NCBI GenBank assembly: GCA_035457725.1 | Contig: DATIBC010000083.1 | Coordinates: forward strand, 1-41,291 | DNA length: 41,291 bases | From: DATFES01 sp035457725 | GTDB lineage: Bacteria > Pseudomonadota > Alphaproteobacteria > CACIAM-22H2 | Reading direction: 5' to 3' | Part shown: piece by piece, positions 7,947 to 16,592 of the stretch | Layout of the letters: each line of letters begins with the position of its first letter | Numbering within the stretch: the first letter of the stretch is position 1 | Notes under the pieces: model-generated | What the model saw: only the letters and a program-made list of their open reading frames with translations | What the model was told of the DNA's origin: nothing | Database searches by the model: none | Made by a program: the position numbers and the translations under genes

Positions 7947-9305
7947 TTAACTCGGTGGGTCCGGCAACAGTTCGCCGGTGACCGAGCGCTCGGCGCGAAG
8001 CACGGCGCGCGCCGCTTCCATCACTTGCGCCACCGTCACCTGCGCGATCCGCTGCGGCCACGCCTCGACGTCGGCGACCCCCACGCCTGTGGTGAGCGCG
8101 ATTCCGATGATGCGCGCCCCGCCCTGCAGACTGTCGCGCGCAAAGACGGCCGAAGCGCGCATGCGCGCCTTTGCGTCCTCGACCTCCTGTTCGCTCACGC
8201 CAACCTCGAGCAGCCTGGCGATCGTCGCATCGATCGCCGCCTCGAGCGCCGGCAACTCGACGCCTGAGCGCGGCGTCGCCGATACGTCGAAAGTCGTCAT
8301 GTCGAGTGCAAACGCGCTGTAGGAGGCGTCCGCGCTCGTGGCCACGTTCTTGTCGAGCACCACTTCGCGATAGAGGCGACTCTGCGTGCCGCCGCCAAGG
8401 ATCTCGGCCAGCACTTGAAGCGCGTATGCGTGCCGCGTTTCGCCGCCTCGATAGCTGGGCGCTAGATAGCTGCGGCCAAGCCATGGCTGACTGACCTGGC
8501 GGTCCTTGAGCTGCACTCTCCGCGCCGCCTGCGGCGGCGGTTCCTGGGGCCGAAGGCGCGGCGGAAGCGGTTTCGGCGGGATCACGCCATAGTACTTTTC
8601 GGCAAGCGGCTTGAGCTCCGCCGCGTCGATGTCGCCGGCGACGATCAGGACCGCGTTGTTGGGCGCGTAATAAGTCGCATACCATTCCTCGGCGTCGGCG
8701 CGCGTCAACGCGCGCATCTCGTGCATCCAGCCGATGACCGGACGGCCATAAGGATGATTGAGGAACGTCGCGGCGCCCATCTGCTCGCGAAGGCGCGCGC
8801 CCGGGCGGTTGTCGATCGATGACCGCCGCTCTTCGAGGATCACGTCGCGCTCAGGGTCGACCGCGGCGTCGGTCAGCAGGAGGTTGCTCATGCGATCGGC
8901 TTCGAGGCGCATGACGGTCTCGAGCCGGCTGCGCTCGACGTTCTGGAAGTAACCGGTATAGTCGAAGCTCGTGAAGGCGTTCTCGCGCCCGCCTTCGCGA
9001 GCGACGATGCGCGAAAATTCGCCCGACGACAGGCTTTTCGTCGCCTTGAACATCAGATGTTCGAGGAAGTGGGCGATGCCCGATCTGCCGTGCTTCTCGT
9101 CGGCAGCGCCGACCTTGTACCAAACCATGTGCGCGACGATTGGCGAGCGCCGGTTGGTGACGACGACGACCTGCATGCCGTTCGCCAGCGTGAACGTCTC
9201 GGGATTGAAGACTTGGGCCGGTGCCGACGCCGGTCGCAGCGTCGCAAGCGCGACGATCGCCGCCGTCGCGGCGCCCAATATTGCGGACCCGCGGGGCTTA
9301 CGCAC
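7947..9305 (-). CDS. M16-family zinc metallopeptidase, active subunit
   Basis: A 452-residue M16 peptidase with the inverted zinc motif HFLEH at residues 79-83 (two His ligands and catalytic Glu). The GTG at 9305 is chosen because GGGAGG precedes it and it yields a clean signal peptide (about residues 1-30, ending ASAPA); an in-frame extension to 9434 would bury that signal behind a basic, antisense-like stretch. It should act in the periplasm on small proteins or peptides, as the partner of the zinc-less subunit encoded next. The DUF3035 lipoprotein gene lies 58 bases upstream. Confidence 0.9.
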   Translation of the reverse strand: MRKPRGSAILGAATAAIVALATLRPASAPAQVFNPETFTLANGMQVVVVTNRRSPIVAHMVWYKVGAADEKHGRSGIAHFLEHLMFKATKSLSSGEFSRIVAREGGRENAFTSFDYTGYFQNVERSRLETVMRLEADRMSNLLLTDAAVDPERDVILEERRSSIDNRPGARLREQMGAATFLNHPYGRPVIGWMHEMRALTRADAEEWYATYYAPNNAVLIVAGDIDAAELKPLAEKYYGVIPPKPLPPRLRPQEPPPQAARRVQLKDRQVSQPWLGRSYLAPSYRGGETRHAYALQVLAEILGGGTQSRLYREVVLDKNVATSADASYSAFALDMTTFDVSATPRSGVELPALEAAIDATIARLLEVGVSEQEVEDAKARMRASAVFARDSLQGGARIIGIALTTGVGVADVEAWPQRIAQVTVAQVMEAARAVLRAERSVTGELLPDPPS

Positions 9306-9363
9306 GTCACCTCCCTGGGATCGTCGCGCGTCGATCGCGCGCCGACTCGGATCGTCGTCCGGC

Positions 9364-9948
9364 CTAGAAAATGCCTTCGAGCGGCGCCCGCCGGCGTCGC
9401 TTGATCGACGGCGTTTCGCCTTCGGAAACGCCACGGCCGAGGGCCTGATTTTCGCGAATCCGCTGCGCCTCGCGCTGCGGGTCGACCACCGTGCCCGGCT
9501 CCTCGGGCTTGCGCCAAAAGATCAGGCGGTCGATGAACGTCTTGTCGGCCGCCGCCAGCTGGTTCGATTCCTGGTTCACCACGGCGCGAATGTCGGCCTG
9601 CGCCCGGGCGGCGCCCGCCTGCTGCAGCAACGCCACCTCGCCGGGGCTACCGGCGCTGGTTGGCGCGGCCGCCCGGTTGCTCGCCACGCCGGTCACCGCC
9701 AGCTTCGCCTGATCGGGAATCGCTCCTTCTTGAGGCCGCGGCGCCCCTGGCTGCGGCGGTCGCAGTCCGTAGTCGGGGGGTAAAGATAGCGGCGCGCGGC
9801 TCACGACCTTGAATTCGTCCGGCGTAACCTTGTCGTATCCCAGTACCTTGCGGGTATCGCCGCAGGCGCCAACCATCAGGCCGGCGACCACCAAGATGGC
9901 GGGGGTCACCCCGCGAATCGCAAGAACCGGCGATAAGCCTCGAAACAT
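9364..9948 (-). CDS. DUF3035 family lipoprotein
   Basis: A 194-residue protein with a hydrophobic leader ending in VGAC (Cys29), a plausible lipobox. The mature part begins with the family signature: GDTRKVLGYDKVTPDEFKVV followed by APLSLPPDYGLRPP. The remainder is low-complexity and charged, without catalytic motifs. The family is largely alphaproteobacterial and typically sits between lspA and M16 peptidase genes, as here; its function is unknown. LspA, encoded just upstream (6-base gap), is the enzyme that would process this lipoprotein. AGGGGTGC directly before the ATG provides the ribosome-binding site. Confidence 0.85.
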   Translation of the reverse strand: MFRGLSPVLAIRGVTPAILVVAGLMVGACGDTRKVLGYDKVTPDEFKVVSRAPLSLPPDYGLRPPQPGAPRPQEGAIPDQAKLAVTGVASNRAAAPTSAGSPGEVALLQQAGAARAQADIRAVVNQESNQLAAADKTFIDRLIFWRKPEEPGTVVDPQREAQRIRENQALGRGVSEGETPSIKRRRRAPLEGIF

Positions 9949-9954
9949 GCACCC

Positions 9955-10428
9955 CTATTTAATCGACCGGCGTCCAGCGGACAAGGTGTCTATCAGGAGC
10001 AGCCCGACCCCGACCGAGATCGCCGAATCGGCCAGGTTGAAGGCCGGCCAGTGCCAGCCGAGCGCGTGAAAATCGAGGAAATCGAATACCGCCCCGAACC
10101 GCAGGCGATCAATCACGTTGCCGGCGGCCCCGCCGATGACCAGCCCAAGCGCCACAGCCAAGGTCCGTGTCTCGGCCTTGCGAAGCCACACGACGAGGGC
10201 GGCCACGATAATCACGGCCAGGACGACGAAGACCGCCGAGCCGCTCCGCGAGCCGCTGTTGAACATTCCGAAGCTGGCGCCGTAGTTCCACACCGTTACC
10301 AGATTGAAGAACGGCAGCACCTCAACCAACGGCCGGCCGCCTTCGACCAGATAGCGAAAGAAGACCAGCTTGGTCGCTTGATCGGCGATCGCGGTGAAAG
10401 TTGCGAGCGCGAGGCCCAATCGCAGCAT
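9955..10428 (-). CDS. lspA: Lipoprotein signal peptidase (SPase II)
   Basis: A 157-residue inner-membrane aspartyl peptidase that removes signal peptides from prolipoproteins after lipid attachment. It has four membrane segments and the conserved blocks: DQATK near the N-terminus, NYGASFGM, GGAAGNVIDR with the first catalytic Asp, and FNLADSAI with the second. The ATG at 10428 gives the standard N-terminus; a longer in-frame reading would overlap the end of ileS. The gene begins 19 bases after ileS, the classic ileS-lspA arrangement. Confidence 0.93.
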   Translation of the reverse strand: MLRLGLALATFTAIADQATKLVFFRYLVEGGRPLVEVLPFFNLVTVWNYGASFGMFNSGSRSGSAVFVVLAVIIVAALVVWLRKAETRTLAVALGLVIGGAAGNVIDRLRFGAVFDFLDFHALGWHWPAFNLADSAISVGVGLLLIDTLSAGRRSIK

Positions 10429-10447
10429 GGCCGTCGGCTTGCGTCGC

Positions 10448-13318
10448 CTACTCGGCCGCGGAGCGGAGATGATCGACGGCGTCGATGCAACGCTCGCATA
10501 ACGTCGCGTGACGCTGGTGGCGGCCCACCTCGGGCAGGACGCGCCAGCACCGCTCGCATTTGTCGCCGGAGGCAAGGTGAACGATCACTCCGACGCCCGG
10601 CACGTCGGGCAGCGTGAAAACTCCGTCGGGAGCGGCGTGCGCATGCAACGTCGCCGACGAGGTGATGGCGATCTCGGCCAGATCGAGCCCGGAGAGCGCG
10701 CGCACGTGGTCGGCCGTCGCGAAGACTTCGGGCGCCGCTTGCAGCGCCGCGCCGAGGCGGCGTTCGGCGCGCGAGATTTCGATGGCGCCGGTGACGACGC
10801 GGCGCAATTCGCGGATCTTCTCCCATTTGGCCGCCAGCGCGTCGGCCCGCCATGCATCGTCGACCGTCGGAAATATGCGGAGATGCACGCTATCGTTATC
10901 GCCCGGAAAGCGCGTCTGCCACGCCTCCTCGGTGGTGAAGCACAGCACCGGCGCCAGCCAGGCGGTGAGATGATTGAAAAGATGATCGAGCACCGTGCGC
11001 GCCGCGCGGCGCCGCAGGGCATCGGGGCGATCGCAATAGAGCGAGTCCTTGCGGATGTCGAAATAGAAGGCGGACAAGTCGATGGCGCAGAAGTTATGCA
11101 GCGCCGTGAAGAAGACATTGAAACGGAAATACTCGGGCGCGTCTTTCTCGGCGACCGTGCGGCGCAACAGTCGGTCGAGCTCCCACAGGCGATGCAGCAC
11201 CCAGCGATCGAGTTCTGGCATATCCTTGGGCTCGAGGCGTTCCGCTCCGTCGAATCCGTCGAGATTGCCGAGCAAATAGCGAAGCGTGTTGCGCAAACGC
11301 CGGTAGGTTTCGGCTTGCTGCTTCAGCACCTCGGGGCCGATTCGCAGATCCTCCGAATAGTCGGAGCTGACCACCCACGAGCGCAGGATGTCGGCGCCGG
11401 TCTTGCCGACCACCTCTTGCGGCGAGACGACGTTGCCGAGCGATTTCGACATCTTGCGCCCTTGCTCGTCGAGGACGAAGCCGTGCGTCAGTACCGCCTC
11501 GTATGGCGCCCGGCCGCGTGTGCCGCACGATTCGAGGAGCGAGGAATGGAACCAGCCGCGGTGCTGGTCGGACCCCTCTAGGTACAGCGACGCCGGCCAT
11601 TCGAGACCCCAGCCCCCCTCGCTTCGGTTCTTGAGCACGAAAGCGTGCGTGGCGCCCGAATCGAACCAGACATCGACGATATCCTTCACCTGTTCGTATT
11701 CGGCCGGATCGTATTGATTGCCGAGAAAGCGCGCCGGATCGCTGGCGTACCAAGCATCGGCCCCCTCGCGCTCGAAGGCCTCGGCGATGCGCTCCATCAC
11801 CGCCGGGTCGCGCAGTAATTCGCCGCTCTTCTTGTCGACGAACACGGCGATGGGCACCCCCCACGCGCGCTGACGCGAAATGCACCAGTCGGGGCGCGAT
11901 TCGATCATCGAATAAAGCCGATTGCGCCCCGAGGATGGGATCCATTGCGTGGCGTCGATGGCGGCCAGCGACTTTTCGCGCAGACCATTGGTGGTCATCG
12001 AGATGAACCACTGCGGCGTGTTGCGAAAGATGAGCGGCGCCTTCGAGCGCCACGAATGGGGGTAGCTGTGGACCAGGCTTCCCTTGGCCAGTAGCGCGCC
12101 GGCTTCCGCCAGCGCCGCAACGACCGCGCCGTTGGCGTCACCGGGCTTGCCCTTGTCGGTATAGACGCGCTTGCCGGCGAAAAGCGGCACGTGCGGATAG
12201 TAGCTGCCGTCGGCGTCCACCGTGTGCGGCACCTCGACGCCGTTGGCGACGCCGAGCTCGTAGTCATCGGCGCCATGGCCCGGTGCGATATGGACGAAGC
12301 CGGTGCCCGCCTCGGTGGTGACGAACCCGCCGGCGAAGACGGCGACGTCGAAATCGTACCCGCGCCCGCGCAGCGGATGCGCACAGACGGTTCCGACGAC
12401 ATCGGAGCCCTTGAACCTGGCGAGGACGCTGTAGCGTTCGATCGAAGCCGCGGCGGCGAGCGAAGCGGCCAGCGGCTCGGTGACGATCAGTTCTTCGCCG
12501 ATTCGCGCCAGCGATCCCTCGCCGAGCGCGTCGACCCGCAGCTTGACGTAATCGAACTCGGCGCCGACGGCGAGCGCGCGGTTACCGGGGATGGTCCACG
12601 GCGTCGTCGTCCAAATCACGACCGAGGCACCGGCGAGCGATGGCCGGCTCGGCTTCGACACCGGGAAGCGTACGTGAACCGTGGTCGACTTGTGGTCGTG
12701 ATATTCGATCTCGGCTTCGGCCAGCGCCGTCTTCTCGACCACCGACCACATCACCGGCTTCGAACCGCGGAATAGACCGCCGTTCATGACGAACTTGCCG
12801 AGCTCGCGGACGATCTGCGCTTCGGCCGCGTAAGACATCGTCGAATATGGATTGTCCCAATCGCCGATCACGCCGAGCCGCTTGAACTCCTGGCGCTGCA
12901 CGTCGATCCAGCGCGCGGCGAATTCGCGGCATTCGCGCCGGAACTCGGCCGTCGGCACCCGATCCTTGTCCTGCCCGCGGGCCCGGTACTCCTCCTCGAT
13001 CTTCCATTCGATCGGCAAGCCGTGGCAATCCCACCCGGGAACATAATCGGCGTCCTTGCCCAGCATCTGCTGCGAGCGATTGACGACGTCCTTGAGGATC
13101 TTGTTGAGCGCGGTGCCAATGTGGAGGTGACCGTTGGCATAGGGCGGTCCATCATGCAGCACGAACTGCTCGCGGCCCTTCGCCGCCTCGCGCTGACGGC
13201 GGTAGAGATCGAGGCGAGCCCAGCGGGCGAGAATCTCGGGCTCGCGCTTGGGCAGGTCGCCGCGCATCGGGAACGACGTCTTGGGCAGGAAGACGGTGGA
13301 TTTGTAATCGACGGTCAT
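10448..13318 (-). CDS. ileS: Isoleucyl-tRNA synthetase
   Basis: A 956-residue class I synthetase charging tRNA-Ile. Seen in order: the HIGH-type motif HLHIG (residues 64-68), the CP1 editing domain with the VIWTTTPWTIPGN stretch, KMSKSLGN, the anticodon-binding alpha-helical domain, and a C-terminal zinc site built of two CxxC pairs (CERC ... CERC). Length and layout are those of the bacterial type 1 enzyme with the C-terminal zinc domain. Its ATG overlaps the stop of the ACT-like gene by 4 bases (ATGA), implying coupled translation. Confidence 0.97.
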   Translation of the reverse strand: MTVDYKSTVFLPKTSFPMRGDLPKREPEILARWARLDLYRRQREAAKGREQFVLHDGPPYANGHLHIGTALNKILKDVVNRSQQMLGKDADYVPGWDCHGLPIEWKIEEEYRARGQDKDRVPTAEFRRECREFAARWIDVQRQEFKRLGVIGDWDNPYSTMSYAAEAQIVRELGKFVMNGGLFRGSKPVMWSVVEKTALAEAEIEYHDHKSTTVHVRFPVSKPSRPSLAGASVVIWTTTPWTIPGNRALAVGAEFDYVKLRVDALGEGSLARIGEELIVTEPLAASLAAAASIERYSVLARFKGSDVVGTVCAHPLRGRGYDFDVAVFAGGFVTTEAGTGFVHIAPGHGADDYELGVANGVEVPHTVDADGSYYPHVPLFAGKRVYTDKGKPGDANGAVVAALAEAGALLAKGSLVHSYPHSWRSKAPLIFRNTPQWFISMTTNGLREKSLAAIDATQWIPSSGRNRLYSMIESRPDWCISRQRAWGVPIAVFVDKKSGELLRDPAVMERIAEAFEREGADAWYASDPARFLGNQYDPAEYEQVKDIVDVWFDSGATHAFVLKNRSEGGWGLEWPASLYLEGSDQHRGWFHSSLLESCGTRGRAPYEAVLTHGFVLDEQGRKMSKSLGNVVSPQEVVGKTGADILRSWVVSSDYSEDLRIGPEVLKQQAETYRRLRNTLRYLLGNLDGFDGAERLEPKDMPELDRWVLHRLWELDRLLRRTVAEKDAPEYFRFNVFFTALHNFCAIDLSAFYFDIRKDSLYCDRPDALRRRAARTVLDHLFNHLTAWLAPVLCFTTEEAWQTRFPGDNDSVHLRIFPTVDDAWRADALAAKWEKIRELRRVVTGAIEISRAERRLGAALQAAPEVFATADHVRALSGLDLAEIAITSSATLHAHAAPDGVFTLPDVPGVGVIVHLASGDKCERCWRVLPEVGRHQRHATLCERCIDAVDHLRSAAE

Positions 13319-13647
13319 CGTCGTCTCTCGGCGAGTTGGGCTTCGTCGCCGACGTCGACAGGGCGCGAAGACCTGACGGCGGTCAACACGCGATCAACGT
13401 ACACCATCTGGCGTAGGCACTGAGCGATGTGTTCGGCGGTTTCGGCCGCCAGCCCGTCGACCTGGAGATCGACCGCAAGTTCGTCGCCGGCGGCGCCAAA
13501 GCCCGAACCGGCGCACACCGCCTCGAAACGGCGTGGCACAAGGCCGCGTTTGGCGAACAGCTCGAGGACACGCGGCATCACGGACGCCTCGGCGGCGGCA
13601 AACACGGAAAAGCAATAGGTGGGGAAAGTGCGATCAGCGGGGGGCAT
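13315..13647 (-). CDS. Small ACT-like domain protein
   Basis: A 110-residue protein. Its first 75 residues (TYCFSVFAAAEASVMPRVLE onward, then LVPRRFEA and a later VDLQVDGL strand) follow the beta-alpha-beta pattern of ACT domains such as acetolactate synthase small subunits, but no ligand motif is recognisable and no catalytic partner is adjacent. The assignment is by pattern only. The start has AAGGAG about 10 bases upstream. It overlaps the ileS start by 4 bases, so its translation may feed into ileS; a role in sensing an amino acid for isoleucyl-tRNA synthetase would be speculation. A strong hairpin lies just upstream (13686-13720). Confidence 0.7.
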   Translation of the reverse strand: MPPADRTFPTYCFSVFAAAEASVMPRVLELFAKRGLVPRRFEAVCAGSGFGAAGDELAVDLQVDGLAAETAEHIAQCLRQMVYVDRVLTAVRSSRPVDVGDEAQLAERRR

Positions 13648-13685
13648 GGGACGCGGACTCCTTGTCGCGACGACGGACGCAAACG

Positions 13686-13720
13686 ACGACCTCCCGGTCC
13701 TCGAGCAGGACCGGGGTCGT
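13686..13720 (-). other. Strong hairpin between ribF and the ACT-like gene
   Basis: CCCGGTCC (13693-13700) and GGACCGGG (13708-13715) form an 8-bp stem with a 7-base loop, extended after a 2-base bulge by ACGAC/GTCGT. It falls in the 148-base gap between ribF and the ACT-like gene. There is no T-tract on either strand, so it is not an ordinary intrinsic terminator; it could be a processing, pausing or translation-control element. Confidence 0.5.
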
Positions 13721-13795
13721 AATTCGCGCCGCGAGCGTGCGGCAGGAAACCCGCGTAGCCATGGCCGGCGATCATAGGCAACGCTCGAAAAAGGG

Positions 13796-14812
13796 TCAAG
13801 TTTGCGAGGATTCGAGCCACGGACGAGTGATCGGTGTCGTGGGTGTCCGCGACAAGGCGGCGCGCGCAGCGAGCGAATCGGCGTCCATCTGGGCGATGAG
13901 CTGGGCCGTGCTGTCGAAACGCGCCTCCGGCCTCAGATACGAGGCAAGCTGGACCCGTAGAATGCGGCCATAAAGGTCGCCCGAAAAATCGAACAGGTGC
14001 GTCTCGAGCAGCGGCTCAGCGGCGCCGAACATCGGCCGCAGGCCGAGATTGGCGACGCCATCGTACCAGCGGGTGGCACCGGCCGCTGCGAGCCCGGCGC
14101 GCACTGCATAGACGCCGAAGGCTGGGCGAATATAGTCGCCGAGCGGCTGGTTGGCGGTCGGGTAGTTGAGGGTTCGGCCTCGCCGATCGCCGCGAACCAC
14201 GCGGGCCTCGATCTCGAATGGTCGGCCGAGTAAATGCGCCGCGGCGGCGGGATCGCCGGCGCGCAGCGAATCGCGCACGCCAGTCGACGACACGATGTCG
14301 GCTTCCGGATCGAGGTCGGGGTCCTTCGCGCTCGCAGGTGCGGTCACCGGCGGCATGATGATCGCGTCACGGCCGGCGGTGCGCATGTTCTGGCGCAACA
14401 GTTCGGGACTGCCATGCCGATTGCGGCCGAAGACGAAATCGTAGCCGACCACGACGTGGCGGGCGTCGAGACCGTGCACCAAGACTTGATCGATGAACGC
14501 CTCGGCGCTCAACCGAGCGAGATCGGCATCGAAGCGGAGCACGAAAAACAAATCGACGCCGAGCTCGGCGACGATCCGCGCCTTGGTCCGCAGCCGCGTC
14601 AGCAGAAACGGCGGCGTGTCGGGCTTGAAGAAGCGGCGCGGATGCGGCTCGAAGGTGAGCAGCGCCGAGGGACCGCCTTGCGCGCGGGCACGGGCTATCG
14701 CCGCCCCGATCACGGCTTGGTGGCCGCGATGCAATCCGTCGAAATTGCCGATCGCCACCGCAGCGCCGCGCGCCGCGTCGGGCAGGTTGTTGCAGTGACG
14801 AAAAAGTCGCAT
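13796..14812 (-). CDS. ribF: Bifunctional riboflavin kinase / FAD synthetase
   Basis: A 338-residue enzyme making FMN from riboflavin and FAD from FMN. The N-terminal FAD synthetase domain shows the nucleotidyltransferase motif GNFDGLHRGHQ (residues 22-32) and later FVFGRNRHG and a VSSTGVRDSL motif. The C-terminal riboflavin kinase domain carries the RGDRRGRTLNYPTAN motif. Length is slightly above the usual 310 owing to an Arg/Thr-rich C-terminal tail. It stands upstream of ileS-lspA, its usual place in proteobacteria. The 114 bases between it and the maoC-like gene contain no recognised gene. Confidence 0.94.
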   Translation of the reverse strand: MRLFRHCNNLPDAARGAAVAIGNFDGLHRGHQAVIGAAIARARAQGGPSALLTFEPHPRRFFKPDTPPFLLTRLRTKARIVAELGVDLFFVLRFDADLARLSAEAFIDQVLVHGLDARHVVVGYDFVFGRNRHGSPELLRQNMRTAGRDAIIMPPVTAPASAKDPDLDPEADIVSSTGVRDSLRAGDPAAAAHLLGRPFEIEARVVRGDRRGRTLNYPTANQPLGDYIRPAFGVYAVRAGLAAAGATRWYDGVANLGLRPMFGAAEPLLETHLFDFSGDLYGRILRVQLASYLRPEARFDSTAQLIAQMDADSLAARAALSRTPTTPITRPWLESSQT

Positions 14813-14926
14813 CGGCCCCCGGCGCGCCGGAATTTCATCGCCGGCGCGTCGTCGTGAATTTCGATCGGGCGGGGAGAATATCGACCGTTGCGGCAGAATT
14901 GTAGCGAATTGGCGATCGATCTGCGG

Positions 14927-15502
14927 TCAGTCCTCACCCGCCGCGACGGCGCGAACGAGCGGCGGCACATTCGCCGCCGGGGGATTGGCGTTGACCGCCG
15001 GGCCGGCCGATTTGGATTCGCCGTGTCCATTCAAGCGGGCAGACGCGGTATCCTCGGCGGGCAGCGAGGCCCGCAACGGCACCATCACCACCGCCTCGCC
15101 CTCGAGCACGACCTTGTCGCCAACCGAAACCACGGTCGACAGCGTGGCGCGGCGCTTTTCCGGGATGAGGTCGACGATGGTCGCCCGCGCCTCGACCGTG
15201 TCACCGACGCGGACCGGTGCCTTGAAGCGCAGCGACTGGCTGACATAAATCGCCCCCGGCCCAGGTAGGCGGGTACCGATCACCGTCGATATGAAGCTCG
15301 CCGTCAGCATGCCGTGGGCGATACGCCCCGAGAACATCGTATTGGAGGCAAATAGCTCGTTGATATGGACCGGATTGGTGTCGCCGGAGATGCCGGCGAA
15401 CAAGACGATGTCCGCCTCGGTCACCGTGCGCGCGTAAAGCGAGGTCTGCCCGACCTTGAGATCCTCGAAAAAATAACCGTGCAACTCGTGCAAATGACTC
15501 AT
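14927..15502 (-). CDS. MaoC-family (hotdog) enoyl-CoA hydratase
   Basis: A 191-residue protein whose first 145 residues are a single hotdog domain of the MaoC type, which hydrates trans-2-enoyl-CoA to (R)-3-hydroxyacyl-CoA. The hydratase motif is visible: FAGISGDTNPVH with catalytic Asp/His, followed by FSGRIAHGMLTAS. The last 45 residues are a Pro/Ala-rich tail with no fold signature, longer than in typical members. The start at 15502 (MSHLHELHGYFFEDLKVGQ) matches family N-termini; an upstream in-frame extension is less likely. It is the first gene of the minus-strand run towards mutL and is divergent from the Crp gene. Confidence 0.9.
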   Translation of the reverse strand: MSHLHELHGYFFEDLKVGQTSLYARTVTEADIVLFAGISGDTNPVHINELFASNTMFSGRIAHGMLTASFISTVIGTRLPGPGAIYVSQSLRFKAPVRVGDTVEARATIVDLIPEKRRATLSTVVSVGDKVVLEGEAVVMVPLRASLPAEDTASARLNGHGESKSAGPAVNANPPAANVPPLVRAVAAGED

Positions 15503-15808
15503 GCTCGGCGCTTTCTTCCGCCTTTGGCGGTACTTACTGCGCTGCAACAACGCAAAGGTCGCGAACTATAATCCGTATATCGCGGTGCGGCAATAAGGCC
15601 CCTACTATGCTGCATCGCCGCCAAAGGATTGGTTAAGATTCAAATATTTCCTTTCATTTTAACAATTTAACATGCTCCCGCGATGCCCAAAACCAGTTCG
15701 CCTCGCCGTCCTCGAGGCGTATGTATTAGGGTAGCTGTGGGCAACGGGGCGGGTGTTCGTTGTCCCGGCCAGCCCCGAGTCGCGGCCACGCGTGGGTCGG
15801 AGTGTCGG
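15503..15808. promoter_or_regulatory. Divergent intergenic region between maoC-like and crp-like genes
   Basis: This 306-base gap holds no credible gene. Its middle (about 15640-15672) is strikingly AT-rich for this genome and includes a tandem TTTAACA (15658-15664 and 15666-15672). A 7-bp inverted repeat CGCCTCG/CGAGGCG (15699-15719) would form a leader hairpin in the crp-like transcript. Promoters for both divergent genes are expected here, but I cannot place -10/-35 boxes with confidence. Confidence 0.45.
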
Positions 15809-16495
15809 ATGAGCGAACAGACACTTGCCGGGATCGGCATCCTCGCCGGGCTGACGGCAGCCGACCGTGAGATGCTGGAGAAGCGCTGCCGCTGGCGGCG
15901 CTTTTCAGCCGGCGAGCAGATCATCGACCGGACCGCCGAATCGCACGATGTCTATTTCGTCGTCCGCGGTGTGGTGCGAGTGGTGAACTACGCGGCAAGC
16001 GGCCGCGAGGTGAGTTTCGCCGACATCGCGGCCGGCGAGTATTTCGGCGAACTTGCGGCGCTCGATGGGCAGCGTCGCTCCGCGGCGGTGGTCGCGAGCG
16101 CGCCCACGCTTACGGCCGCCTTACCTTCGCCGGCGTTCATCGAATTGCTCGCACAGCAGCCACACGTGGCGCTTGCCCTGATGCGGCGTTTGGCGCGGGT
16201 CATTCGCCAATCGACCGGCCGAATCATGACCTTGAGCACGCAGGGCACGCACCAGCGCGTTTACGCCGAGTTGCTGCGCGCCGCTGGCGCGACGCAAGAC
16301 GATACCCGGGCCACCATTCGACCGCTTCCGACGCACGCCGAGATCGCCGCGCGCATCAGTACTACGCGCGAAACGGTGGCACGAGCGCTGGCCGATCTGG
16401 CGCGCAAGAAGGTCGTGCGACGGGAGGGACGCGCCTTGCACATCGTCGACGTCGCGCGACTGCGTGAGCTGCTGGACGCTGGGGAGGAGTATTGA
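15809..16495 (+). CDS. CRP-type (cyclic-AMP receptor) transcriptional regulator
   Basis: A 228-residue Crp/Fnr regulator. The N-terminal cyclic-nucleotide domain keeps the cAMP-contact signature: GEL (residues 80-82, equivalent to E. coli Glu72) and RS (90-91, equivalent to Arg82-Ser83). There is no FNR-type cysteine cluster. The C-terminal helix-turn-helix has RETVAR (187-192), matching the E. coli CRP recognition helix residues Arg180, Glu181 and Arg185, which read GTGA half-sites. The start at 15809 is preceded by GGAG at 6 bases; a longer in-frame reading from 15683 adds a non-family stretch. A perfect GTGA-N6-TCAC site lies 50 bases past its stop. Confidence 0.9.
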   Translation: MSEQTLAGIGILAGLTAADREMLEKRCRWRRFSAGEQIIDRTAESHDVYFVVRGVVRVVNYAASGREVSFADIAAGEYFGELAALDGQRRSAAVVASAPTLTAALPSPAFIELLAQQPHVALALMRRLARVIRQSTGRIMTLSTQGTHQRVYAELLRAAGATQDDTRATIRPLPTHAEIAARISTTRETVARALADLARKKVVRREGRALHIVDVARLRELLDAGEEY

Positions 16496-16544
16496 AAGTG
16501 ACTGATTTATCTAATGTGGATTAAATTTCATATGGTTAGATGAT

Positions 16545-16558
16545 GTGACAGTGATCAC
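16545..16558. promoter_or_regulatory. Predicted CRP-binding site
   Basis: GTGACAGTGATCAC fits the CRP core GTGA-N6-TCAC exactly; it sits inside TGTGA-N6-TCACT and overlaps a perfect 14-bp palindrome, ACAGTGATCACTGT (16548-16561). Its centre (16551.5) would be at -41.5 for a start near 16593, the class II activator position, with TAAATA at 16581-16586 as a weak -10 element. The regulator gene just upstream has the matching recognition helix. Confidence 0.65.
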
Positions 16559-16592
16559 TGTTAAATTCGACAACTTGAACTAAATAAGAACT

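Noticed and set aside
10508..11581. 357-codon + strand frame antisense to ileS
   Set aside because: Antisense shadow in GC-rich DNA; ileS is unmistakable on the other strand over the whole length.
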